From Coptis chinensis (taxonomy: Eukaryota; Streptophyta; Magnoliopsida; Ranunculales; Ranunculaceae): DNA of 64,000 bases. Below the pieces are notes generated by a model that saw nothing but the letters and a program-made list of their open reading frames with translations, was not told the DNA's origin and searched no databases. Where the stretch lies: the NCBI GenBank assembly GCA_015680905.1, contig CM027378.1:54461501-54525500 (forward strand), given 5' to 3'. A program made the position numbers and the translations under genes. Position 1 is the stretch's first letter, and each line of letters begins with the position of its first letter. This document shows, piece after piece, positions 34,245-44,449 of this stretch.

Positions 34245-35172
34245 ATGACATCTCCTACAATAATACCGGAACAGTCTTTCGAAGATTTGTTCCAAAGGAC
34301 TACTTATGGTGCTTAGTTTAGCGAGGCGATCACATACGTAGGCTGGGAACCGCTTATGGTAAGACCTGCTGAACTTTATTCTCCAACACTAGCATCTTAT
34401 TTTTACGATAACTGCATTTTCTTTGAGAGAACATATGGAGAACAAGTGTTCTCCATCAACATTGATGATGAACCAACGGAAATTACCAGGTTCTTGCTAG
34501 CATTTGTTCTTGGACTTGCTATGCCCGCTGAAATACAAGACCCATGGTGCTATTGGGTAGATAATATGTATGTCTACACTTATGAGTTTTTGCATGAGTC
34601 GTATGGGGCAGGCATTTTCCGTATCGAGGACCAAGGGGACTATAACGTCGCCTTTGGTAACCTGTCCATGAACATAGGAACTGTTATGTTTTGGATCATG
34701 CTAAACATTTTAGGGGAATGGCGTTTTTCTTCTGTGAATAATGCCACTTGCAGCGTCTTCCTTGCTTTAGCCAGGGGACGTATGTGCCATGACCTTCCCA
34801 GAACCTTGATGTCTAGTTTAGCTCGAGCCCATAGCATGAGGCATAAGTACCTTCTTATGCCCTGTTCTAATTTCCCGTATTATGCTATGTTTCTTTCCTG
34901 TTTTTTGTACACGTTTCACGGATTGGATTACGGTCGACACTGTACGACCCACCAATAGTATTATTCGATCTTTCCGTAGAATGACTTGGCAAGGGTGGAG
35001 GATACAACCTCATCAGGTTGCACCCTACACCCCGTCAGACCAAATGGCGTTTAATAGGTTAGCAATAATAGATGATAAATGGCGGGAAGCCTAGCAAATT
35101 ATCATGGCATGGCAGGACGCGAAGGAACCTCACTTCTTTATAGAAGAAGAGGATGAGCAGGATGATGAATAA
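34245..35172 (+). pseudogene. env-position ORF Y of element M
   Basis: The ATG starts MTSPTIIPEQSFEDLF. An in-frame TAG lies at 34314-34316; the same frame then continues with VGWEPL, LYSPTLASYFYD, FVLGLAMPAEIQDPW, NVAFGNLSMNIGTVMFWIML and LNILGEWRFSS. A frame change near 34875 is followed by DWITVDTVRPTNSIIRSFR and an acidic end before TAA at 35170. The copy in K (55328-56113) shares all these blocks. The NIGTVMFWIMLNILG stretch is hydrophobic and could span a membrane, but the family role is not known. Confidence 0.75.
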
Positions 35173-35826
35173 AGCGGGAGATAAGGTAAGTTGTAATTCT
35201 AGTTAGTGTCTACTTATGTCCCAAGCAATTTGATTCTTGTTAACCCCATAATGGGTGGAACTCTTATAGAGTTGCGTCAGTTTTTATATTAGTATGTTTT
35301 AACCTTGTTTTGCAGATGTTCCAGAATTTCACGCATTTCCATGGTATTTTTTTCTACCCTCTTTATTTAATTGCCTTAAGGACAAAGCATGCTTCTTGTT
35401 TGGGGGGGGGGGCATAGAAACACGTGTAATTAAGGCATCTGTTAGGATATAGATAGGTATAATATGCACTTGTTTTTTAGTTAAAATTTCAAAAATTCAA
35501 AAATATAAATAAGTTCATGATATACACTTAGGAATATTGGTATTGTTTTCCTTCTCTATGCTCTTAATAATCTAGAAGTCTCACGTAGCTTTTGTATTAG
35601 AATAATTTTTAGAAACTTAGGTTAATATGAGTATCTATAGGTTAAATAATTTTTAGCTCTTAATAATCTTTGCATCTATCTATAAATAGATTATATGAGT
35701 ATCTATGATTGTTAGCAGTAAGTTTCTGAAATCTAGGCTAAAGTACTTATTCTACAAATCCTGTGAGAATATAGCCTAAAGCCTTATATGAGCGAAACAT
35801 TTGAGAAATGACACAAGGGAGAAGTA
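35173..35826 (+). other. 3' noncoding region of M, cut short
   Basis: The region includes the PPT-like block CTTGTTTGG with an 11-G run at 35402-35412. It matches the 3' noncoding region of K (55327 down to about 54705) and breaks off at GGAGAAGTAAA, where the LTR middle begins. The true polypurine tract is missing. Confidence 0.6.
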
Positions 35827-37170
35827 AAAGGCCAAGATTCAAGAAGACAAAGCCTTTCTAAAGCCCGGTCAAAAGCTGAAAAGTCGACGCGGGCAGAAAC
35901 AGCACTCAAAGTCAGCAGAACTTCCGAAGGCCGTATCTTTGGACTCAGACCTCGGAATTGGGCCTACTTTATGTCAAAACGACCGGCTCGGAAAGAGATT
36001 TGCAATGGTCTAAGCCGTGACCCAATCAGAGGAGCATAAGTGGACAAAAAGTCTGTTAAAGCCAACTGCAGCTGAAGAGGCCTTTTTGGACTGAAAGAAT
36101 TAGGTTTTGGGCCTGATTCTCTGGCCCAAAACATGGCTCGAAGCCCATGCACGATTTTTGGATCTAAAAGTATAAAAACAAGAGCTTGACTCTTTGTTAA
36201 TGGTAGATAGTTAGACCTAGATTAGTTAGCCTCCATTAATTAGTTTTAGAAGTTCAATTAGTTAATTAATTAGTTTTTCATATCTTGTTTTAGATCTAGT
36301 TTCATGTTTAATTAATTACTTTAGAACAAAGTAGATTATTAATTTAGTATTTGAATCATTGTTTTATTATTCATTAGATTAATAAAATAATGTTCTTGGT
36401 AATCTAGTTTCATGTTCCATTTACTTATTTAGTTAAATTCTTAGATTCAATTATTTGTCATTATTAGTTTAATTCAATTATTGCATGAGTAGTTTTGAAT
36501 TGAGTGTAAACAAGCAAAGTTTCAATCTTTATATAATATCTTGTTCGAATTCCATTGGGAATGATAGCGTGATGATTCTCGGCTAAGCCTCCATTAGAGG
36601 GGGTTGAGAAGCCTTGATGAAAGCTTGATTCCGATTATCGTAGAGTCATCGTAATTTCCTTTCCACTCTAGAAATGATTAGTTCAACATGAGAATGGGTG
36701 TAATCGTTCACATGCTAGTTATGAATTGGTAGAAATGCCATGTGTAATTAGGGATTAGGAGTAACAGTTGATTTTCGGCTAAGAGATTCAATTCGGATTT
36801 CTTGACGATTAAATCGATGGTGGATTAAGTTGAGCTAAGGTGGAATCAATCCCCCTCTAACTCCTTATCATAGAATCGACGTAGTATTCCCATAGTTGTT
36901 CAAATAGTTGACTAGTTGCATCTTGTGGGTATTTGCATCGTAGTCTAGTTATCATTCGTAAATCTCTCATTAGACTTTAGTTAAGATTACTTATACGTAG
37001 AGAACACAGCATGCGGAAGGACTAGGAGTGGAACGAATCATCTACTCCACTATATCTCATAGGATTGAGAGTAGAAATCTTTGATAAATATAGGCACGTA
37101 TAAGTTTTAGTTTACTTACGTTTTGAGTTTTATCGTTCATTTCGTAGGTAAACTATTATCTTTTTATGAT
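35827..37170 (+). repeat. 3' LTR of element M, truncated at both ends
   Basis: The sequence from AGGCCAAGATTC matches 26013-27354 of the 5' LTR with few differences. The first 195 bp or so of the LTR and the polypurine tract are deleted. The last bases read TATGAT before TTATT, against TATGATTTATCA in the 5' LTR. Confidence 0.9.
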
Positions 37171-38267
37171 TTATTAGTATTCCTTTCAATAGATTGGACG
37201 TTGTGTGGGCAACGATCTACCAACCCCCTTCTTTCTCACAAAGCTAGAACCAATTTTGGATCTATCTTTCCTTGCCTCTCTTTTCAATCCAGATGAATAG
37301 TGAATTTTGGCTAGGAGAGAAGGGTTTCTATTTATAGGCTACAACATGGACCATGAGGAGAAATTAGGGTTGGGCTCCTTGCGGGCTTGGGCTTCCCATG
37401 TTCGCCTAGAACACACGGCCCAAGTCCGTCAACAAATGGCTTATTCCACTAAAGGCTATTGTTGCACTACCGCCCTAATCCCAAATTACGTGTCAGCGTT
37501 TATGGGCTCCATATTATATGCTCGTTGATCTCGATGTGCCTAAGATATCGAATGTCCGATGATTAAGTCAAGTTACTGACAACTACATTAATCAAATTCT
37601 TATGTCCTTGAGTAGTACCACTTAACCTCATTGTCATGTCGGAATAAATCCACCTGCAGGGTTTACATGACAATCTTTTTGAGCTCCTCAAGGGGACATC
37701 ATCAACCCGACTTCCTGTTGGTCACGAATTCCTTCTATAATCAATAGTACACCTTACATACAATGTCATTACCCAATGCATCGAGTTTGTTGATTCACAA
37801 ATGAATCTCACTCATTGATGATTTAAAGCAATGTACAATGCACATAAGTGCCGGTTATTATATCCAGATTAAGAGGACAAGCATCCATAATAACAGAGGC
37901 GTTTGTTATCTTATATAGTCAGTATAAAGAGAAACAACCTCACTTGGTCCTGTTCAATACACACAAAGTGTACTAGTGTAATCCTATAGTCAAGATAGAC
38001 TAATACCAGATTATACTACAACCGTACCAATGGTTTGTCCAAATCCATCTAGGTTGTGAACGATTACTTATACTTTATAAGGTACTGATGATATGACCTT
38101 CTGTGTGTTCACACCATATCATCTACAACATAAAGTATTAGACACATGCATATAACTAATAACATATTTAATATGCATAACATTTGCCCATATGATTCTC
38201 ATTCAAAATATAAAGAATTGTAGTTATTACTAAAGTAATGCTTTTAGTATATAACCCTATCAAAATT

Positions 38268-38977
38268 AACCCTCGACATAATAAGTAATGGTAATTTTTT
38301 GGAAAGAGGTGCAACCGAAGCTTTAACCTTTCTTGAAAACCAAGCTAAAAAGAGTAAATACCAAACAAAACCTAACCATGAACGTAAATATCTTACCATG
38401 CCCCTAATCCTGTCATGAATGTAAAGACCAAACCCTCACAACCAAACAAAAAGACCAAACCCTCACAACCAAACAAAATGACCAAACTCCTAATCCTGTC
38501 ATGAACGTAAATACCTTACCATGTAATTTCTGTCTAAGCTTAAATCATATAAATGCCACCTGTCCCTTGATCACAAACTTATCATCACTTCAGTCAGAAA
38601 AAGTATGTGCTTTCAATGTACCAAATGCACTGTGGAGAAAACATCCAAACTTCGCATGGACAAATATTTCACAAAACCAAACACCACCAGGTTTCAACAA
38701 GCCAACAAATACCTTCAAACAAGTACAAGGACAAGGTACCTATAACAATCAGAACAGAGCATTGGTTCCATCCCAGTTTAACCAAAACTATCAAAACCCA
38801 CCTATCAACAACCAAAGAGACCTAGTTCCTATTACACCATCAACTATTGTCCAAATAGATAAGCCCACCGAAATAATATCTGTCATGCAACAGCAAACCC
38901 AAATCCTAGCATCCATGCAACAATCTCTGAACCTGTTATCCCAAGATAAAACCGAGAAAGGTGTGTTCCCAGGTTAA
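38268..38977 (+). pseudogene. gag: gag of element F, second part
   Basis: The coding sequence resumes after E1 with the equivalent of G's GNFLDRGATEALTFLENQ, then falls into a region with an internal duplication (38390-38490, AACCAAACAAAAAGACC repeated). The open piece 38501-38977 carries the zinc knuckle CNFCLSLNHINATC, an Asn/Gln-rich linker and a Gln-rich helix, ending KGVFPG before TAA at 38975-38977. The duplication is absent from G. Confidence 0.8.
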
Positions 38978-40059
38978 GCTATCCCTAATCCTAAAGAAAC
39001 AAACACAGCCTTTGAAGTAACAAAAGTGACATGAACGAAGCTGAAGCGCTAAAAACTCTTTCTTAAAGATCCCATCTACGAGGATTGACTCCACTTGTTC
39101 TGATGTATTCCTTTCCCATTCCATTCCATCTTTTGCTTTAAAAGGGGATACATCAATAAGGTAACATGACCTCTCTACTTGGAGGGTGTGGTTGTAAGTG
39201 CTGGAGCCTTAGTCCACATTATATCTCGTATATTCTTTGTAAAATACTTTTTACTCGATGCTGGAGTAAGTGTGAACCTGTGGAGTGAGTATACGATTTT
39301 TTTTTCTTTATTTTACACTTCTTTTTCAAAAATATTTGATTTCTTTGTGCTATTAATGATAGATTCTCGATACATCAATAGTTAAGTGATTTTCAAAATG
39401 GGCAATGGATTTTACACAAACCAACCCCTAGAATTACACAATCTAGGGTGGTTTGAGATCAGCTTTTCTTACTAAGGGTCTCCTATATCTCCGAGCTATT
39501 TGACCGGGTCAAGACATTCCATGTCTTGCGCAGTAAATCTCCTGACTCACGTAGCTGAAGCTCTGTCTGTGTAGATTGGGTTCGCCACAGAGCCGACACG
39601 AAAGTTGCCTAAGAATATCTGTTATGATTTGTTTTAAAGTAGTAACATCTAGAATTAGTGCTTTTGAGCACGAGTTTCTTAAAACATCTCTCCATAGTTT
39701 TCAAAACCAGAAGATATAAAAAATGAAAGTTATACTGGATTAACGTATAATTTTATCTTCTTCGTAAAACCTTTATATGGATAGAGATATATTTTGAATG
39801 AGAAAACAAACCCAAAAAAAGAAGGAGACAAGGCGTCTCCAAATGAGAATTAAACAAATATAGTAACCCAAAGTGATACTATTATCTGTTTAATTCTATC
39901 TTTTTGCCTCCACCTCTCTATTTTGTCTCTAGAATCTGCTGTTAAAAGACTCAAAAATTCCCAAAAATTTCAAAAATTTCATTTCTTAAAAATCTCTCCC
40001 CTCTCGTTTAAATCTTTCCCCCTTCTAAATCTCTCTCATTTCTGAAAAACTTTTCAAAA
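38978..40059 (+). other. F: gag end joined directly to post-pol noncoding DNA
   Basis: After gag comes a remnant with GGTAACATGACCTCTC (39160-39175) and GTGGTTGTAAGTGCTGG, the counterpart of the post-pol phrase of M at 31259-31306. No protease, RT or integrase lies between. The same junction is in G. Two hairpins are at 39824-39840 and 39848-39895. Confidence 0.6.
39824..39895. repeat. two adjacent hairpins (element F)
   Basis: GGAGAC and GTCTCC form a 6-bp stem (39824-39840). Directly after, AATTAAACA and TGTTTAATT frame a longer stem with TAGTA and TACTA nested inside (39848-39895). The second hairpin is conserved in G at 43332-43379. Confidence 0.7.
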
Positions 40060-40245
40060 ATGCTTTCTGTTGCAAACAAAAACCCTCCACATAGCAAGAC
40101 TAGATGGATCAGTTTCAATGATCGTGTGTAGGCACTTCCTAGAGAACTGCAGCTTAAGATATGAACACATATACCAAAAATCATTCTTAGTTTAGGTAAG
40201 AGTTCATACGCACATAAGAGAAGAGTTAAGAAAGAAGGCTGCTGG
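40060..40245 (+). pseudogene. short basic ORF remnant of element F
   Basis: The ATG starts MLSVANKNPPHSKTRWISF, close to the intact sister ORF in G at 43533-43721. Here it is broken by stops and ends at the A-type LTR remnant. Confidence 0.5.
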
Positions 40246-41210
40246 TGCTTGAATTGTCAAAAACCAACTTGCCCCAGTCAGAGGAGTAAAAGTGGACGAA
40301 AGTGCTGTTTCAGTAATTTCCAGTAGATTTTTGGACTTAAGTATAGTAATTAGGTTTTGGGCTTGATTTAATGGCCCAAAACATAGCTCCAAAGCCCATG
40401 CACGAAATTGTAAACCTAGCCCTATCCTATATAAAGAGGACTAAGGCACAACTCTAGATATAACCCATTATATAATAAATTAGTTTTCTTCTTTAGTTTT
40501 AAACCCTAGCTATTGTTTTATTAGCCTAGCCACCATTAATTCAAGTCAAGTTCTCTTTAATAAAGTAGTTTTTCATTATGTCTTCTTCTACTTATTATTT
40601 TGTTTATGATAGTCTCATAATTCATAGTTAAACCTCTATTATAGGGGTTTGATTAAAGCATTGATGAAGACTTGATGTGTTAGTATAAAATAGTTGTAGT
40701 AAGATATTATATTCTACTCTAGAAGGTAGTTAATTCACCATGAGAATGGGGTTCAATTGCCTCACATGCTAATTATTAGTTGGTAGAGATGCCATGAATA
40801 ATTAGGGATAAAAAGACCTAACCTTTATGTGAAAATATAAAGATTAGGGTTGCAACAAAATCTACACTAGCATATTAATAATTAATCAAGGTAGAATCAA
40901 ATCCCCCTAATCTCTTCTTCTCATTCACATCTTCTCATTAAATTGTCATAGTATAATTTAGCATATCTTAATTAGTTATTTTAACCATATTAGTATAATT
41001 AAACCATTGCTCTCATTGATATTGTAGAATTGTTTAAGTTAGATAAATTGTTATGTTTAAGCAACTAGGAGTGGAACAAATTGTGACTCCAGTTTTATTA
41101 TAAGATAATCGAGAGTAGAACTTTGATAACAACTAGTGTTAATTCATGTTTTTATTTCTGCCGAGTTTAATTAGTTAAGTTGGAGTAAAAGCTTGTTTTT
41201 ACAATTATCA
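40246..41210 (+). repeat. diverged type A LTR remnant between F and G
   Basis: The sequence begins inside the LTR at CAGTCAGAGGAGTAAAAGTG (compare about 26208 in M) and ends ACAATTATCA. It includes the TTAAACCTCTATTATAGGGG hairpin block and the AACTAGGAGTGGAAC block near the end. Identity with the other copies is clearly lower, so this is an older copy or a separate subfamily. The first 390 bp or so are missing. Fifteen bases later the gag of G begins. Confidence 0.8.
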
Positions 41211-41225
41211 TGTTGTTAAAAGTGT

Positions 41226-42500
41226 ATGATACTGCGTTCAGGTGCTTCTAGTATTAGCAAAAATAAAACTTACTCACGTAGGAGAGCTCGTCGCCCTAGA
41301 CAATCTCCTGTTTCTAGTCCTCCAACTTCTACACACCATTGCAAGATGAGCCTCCATCTTGTATACGACTCACACCGCTTACGAGCAATTTTAGGATTCC
41401 ACCGAACGTGTTCAATCTTTTACCCATATTCCACGGGTTAGAACACGAGTTGCCGTACGAGCATCTACACTGGATACATGAAGTATGGAATACCTTTCAT
41501 CATTGGGGTGTTCTCCTTCATGAAGAAGTACTTTCTGCCGAAAAAAGTAGAAGAGGTAAGAAGCAAGATATAGTTCTTCAGATAGAGTCTGAGTGAGACA
41601 TTGTCCAAAGCATGGGATAGATTCTCTAACTTACTCCATTCATGTCCTCACCATAAACTGGAAAAATCCACTCTTGTCCAATGTTTCTTCAAAGGCCTTC
41701 TCCCAGAACACAAAGTAACCCTCGACATCACGAGTAATGGTAATTTCTTGGATAGAGGTGCAACAGAAGCCTTAACCTTTCTTGAAAACCAAGCTTAAAA
41801 GAGTACCCATTGGGGCGACATAAACAATTCCAGAACAGCTCAACCCAATACATCTAAGGCTAGTGGTATTTTTGAGGTGAAATCAGATCCAGAAATCAAA
41901 ACCCTAATAGAAACCCTCACAAGAAAGATAGATGCCCTCATAACCAAACAAAAAGACCAAACCCCTCATCCTATCATGAACGTAAATTCCTTGCCATGCA
42001 ATTTTTGTCTAAGCTTAAATCATATAGATGCCACCTGTCCCTTGATCACAAACCTACCATCACTTCAGCTAGATGAAGTGTGTGCTTTCAATGTACAAAA
42101 TGCACCATGGAGACAACATCCAAACTTTGTATGGACCAACATTCCATAAAACCAAACACCACCAGGTTTCAACAAACTAACAAATACCTTCAGACAAGAA
42201 CAAGGACAAGGTACCTATAACAATCAGTACAGAGCATTGGTTCCATCCCAGTTTAACCATAACTATCAAAACCCACCTATTAACAACCAAAGAGACCTAG
42301 TCCCTATTACACCATTAACTAGTGTCCAAATAGATAAGCCCACCGAAATAATGTTATCTGTCATGCAACAACAAACTTAAATCCTAACATCTATGAAACA
42401 ATCTTTGAACTTGTTAGCCCTAGATAAAACCCAGAAAGGTGTGTCCCCTAGTTAAGTTATTCCTAATCCCAAACCAACAAACACAGCTTTTGAAGCAACA
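41226..42500 (+). pseudogene. gag: gag of element G
   Basis: Gag starts MILRSGASSISKNKTY and continues over frame changes with FRIPPNVFNLLPIFHGLEHE, CPHHKLEKSTLVQCFFKGLL and LDRGATEALTFLENQ, then SDPEIKTLIETLTRKIDAL and the zinc knuckle CNFCLSLNHIDATC. A block of about 130 bp of the gag core, present in F (about 25315-25435), is missing after 41505. The C-terminal Asn/Gln-rich region is broken by stops. It runs on to the same junction as F near 42500. Confidence 0.85.
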
Positions 42501-43532
42501 AGTGACGTGAACGAAGCTGGAGCGCTAAAAACTATTTCTTAAAGATCCCATCTACGAGAATTGAATCCTTTTTTCCGATGTATTCCTTTCCTATTCCATT
42601 CCATCTTTTGCTCTAAGGGGATACATCAATAAGGTAACCAGACCTCTCCACTTGAAGGGTGTGGTTGTAAGTGCCGGAGACTTAGTCCACAGTATATCTC
42701 GCATATTCTTGATAAAACACTTTGTACTCATCGTTGGAGTAAGTGTGAACTTGTGAAGCGAGTATTCAATTTTTATTTTCTTTATTTTACACTTCTTTTT
42801 CAAAAATGTTTGTTTTCTTTTCTCTATTAATGATAGATTCTCGATACATCAATAGTTAAATGATTTTTCAAAACGGGCAATGGATTTTACAAAGACCAAC
42901 CCTTAGAATAACGCAATCTAGGGGCAGGTTGAGATCAATTTTACTTACTAAGGGTCGCCTATATCACCGAGTTATTCGCCCGGGTTAGGACATTCCATGT
43001 CTTGCGTAGTAAATCCCCCAACTCGCGTAGCTGAAGCTCTGTCTGTCTAGATTACCACAGAATCGACACAAAAGTTGCATAAGATTATATATTTTGTTTT
43101 CAAGTAGTACCATCTAGAATCACTGCTTTTGAGTACGAGTTTCTTAAAACATCTCTCTATAGTTTTCAAAACCAGAAGATATAAAAATGAAAGTTATACG
43201 GCTGGAGTAACCAAAATAATACTGGATTAATGTATAATTTTATCTTCTTGGCAAAACCTTTATATGGATAGAGATATATTTTGAATGAGAAAACCAACTA
43301 AAAAAAAAAAGACGAGGCGTCTCCAAGCAAGAATTAAACAAATAAAGTAACCCAAAGTGATACTATTCTCTATTTAATTCTATCTTTTGCCTCCACTGCT
43401 CTATTTTGTCTCGAGAATCTTACGTTAAAATACTCAAAATTTTCCAAAATTTCCAAAATTTTCAAATATTTCCTTTCTTAAAAACTTTTTCCCTTCTCAA
43501 AATCTCTCTCGTTTCTGAAAAACTTTTCAAAA
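42501..43532 (+). other. post-pol noncoding region of G with hairpins
   Basis: The region is homologous to 38978-40059 of F over its whole length. It contains GGTAACCAGACCTCTCCACT (42634-42653). The hairpins are GACG/CGTC at 43311-43320 and AATTAAACA...TATTTAATT at 43332-43379. Confidence 0.6.
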
Positions 43533-43721
43533 ATGTCTTCTGTAGCAAACAAAAACCCTCTACCTAGCAAGACTAGATGGATCAGCTTCCATAGAGAAAT
43601 GCAGCACTTCCTAGAGAAATGTAGCTTAAAATATGGACACATATACCGAAAATCATTCCTGATTTATGTAAGAGTTCATACGCACGTAAGAGACGAGCTA
43701 AAAGTGAAGGCTGGTGCTTGA
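43533..43721 (+). CDS. short basic ORF of element G, function unknown
   Basis: This 62-codon frame starts MSSVANKNPLPSKTRWISF and includes KYGHIYRKSFLIYVRVH. It is basic and has many aromatic residues. The F copy (40060-40245) matches but is broken. It lies after the post-pol noncoding region, where M and K have the end of their tail domain farther upstream; I see no clear homology between the two. It may be a leftover of a longer ORF. Confidence 0.4.
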   Translation: MSSVANKNPLPSKTRWISFHREMQHFLEKCSLKYGHIYRKSFLIYVRVHTHVRDELKVKAGA

Positions 43722-44449
43722 ATTATCAAACACGAACTTGCCCCGGTCTTCAGCCTCATAATAATTATGTTTACAAAGTCTACATGTGTTATCCCCCAGT
43801 GCATTACGCTCTGTCTAAGAGAGTAATTCAGCCATCTGGTTGGGATTGACTCAAGTATTCAAAAACTTCCAAGTCTTGGGGATCTTACTTAAAATGGCCC
43901 ACCTTTTAAAAATTTCAGTCAAACTTATTTAAAACCCAAAAAAATTAATTAAAATTTTCTTTCTGTTCTCTGTACATATTTTGTTACAGTTCCTGTACAG
44001 TTTTTTCCATCATTGGTTTTTCATCCACCGTTGGATGTGAGTGTACCCTATACCATTACGTTACATTTTTTATGTTGATCATTTTGGTACCTCACGAGTC
44101 AAGATCGGACAAGTAACGAAGCATGGATCAGCTCTTGAAGTTGGCAAGGCACTGAGGACAAGATTGGAATTTCCTGATTTCATTTGGGCTTGGGCCAAAA
44201 TTTTAAATTCTTAAAAGAGGCACGTGCGAGGCATGTGCCATTAAACCCTTAAGACCACGTGATCGCCCACCTTCATTTCATGCTCCCCAAAAATTTCCCT
44301 AGCTACCACAAGCTGACTTGCGCTCGCCCCTACTCCACTCACGGTCGCGACCTCACCCCAACACACCACTATACAATTTTTTTATAGTCTTCCCCACTTT
44401 CAACCCCCATTTCAACTAAAAACCCTAATTTCATCAATCCTTACTCTAA
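43722..44449 (+). other. noncoding region before ORF X of G
   Basis: No gene is present. CAAGATCGGACAAGTAACGA at 44100-44119 corresponds to AAAATCGGACCGGTAACGA of M (31832-31850), which also precedes X. GC-rich phrases follow near 44320-44350. Confidence 0.5.

Larger units (their letters stand above)
25818..37170 (+). mobile_element. Athila-like element M: gag, protease, ORFs X and Y, no RT or integrase
   Basis: M lies inside E1. Its parts are a 1543-bp 5' LTR, PBS, leader, gag, protease, a conserved tail domain, noncoding DNA, ORF X, ORF Y and a 3' LTR that lacks its first 195 bp or so and its last few bases. TTATT flanks the left end (25813-25817) and also occurs at the right end (37171-37175), though the damaged right end makes this duplication less certain. 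The two LTRs are nearly identical where both exist. The space between protease and X is only about 1.7 kb and holds no RT or integrase motifs. Confidence 0.85.
25642..38262 (+). repeat. solo LTR E1 (about 1.27 kb net), split by element M; duplication AAATT
   Basis: The left part 25642-25817 starts TGTAGGAACCGTTATTTC. The right part, 37171-38262, ends GTATATAACCCTATCA. AAATT occurs at 25637-25641 and 38263-38267, and gag continues directly on both sides. The two parts joined match E2 (45292-46553, opposite strand) along the whole length. The TG...CA ends and 5-bp duplication show an LTR. Its superfamily is not certain; the CGCGCAGCGGAATT phrase near the start recalls Ty1/copia LTRs, which is only a guess. 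Confidence 0.9.
20844..41210 (+). mobile_element. Athila-like element F, gag-only derivative, heavily nested
   Basis: F is inserted in the RT of C. It has an LTR of a third type (D, about 861 bp when the nested solo LTR is left out), a PBS, a leader with a foldback repeat, a gag split by E1, a 3' noncoding region with two hairpins, a short basic ORF, and an A-type LTR remnant at 40246-41210. Protease, RT and integrase are absent. Its 3' LTR is not of the same type as its 5' LTR, so the right end arose by recombination with another family. Confidence 0.65.

Noticed and set aside
37307-37528. 73-codon ORF in E1
   Set aside because: It lies inside LTR E1 and is not open in the matching part of E2.
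39245-39280. LLDAGVSVNL reading in F, similar to a protease active site
   Set aside because: Other protease blocks are missing on either side, the G copy reads LIVGVSVNL with a different context, and the stretch lies after the post-pol phrase. Chance resemblance is more likely, though a tiny remnant cannot be excluded.
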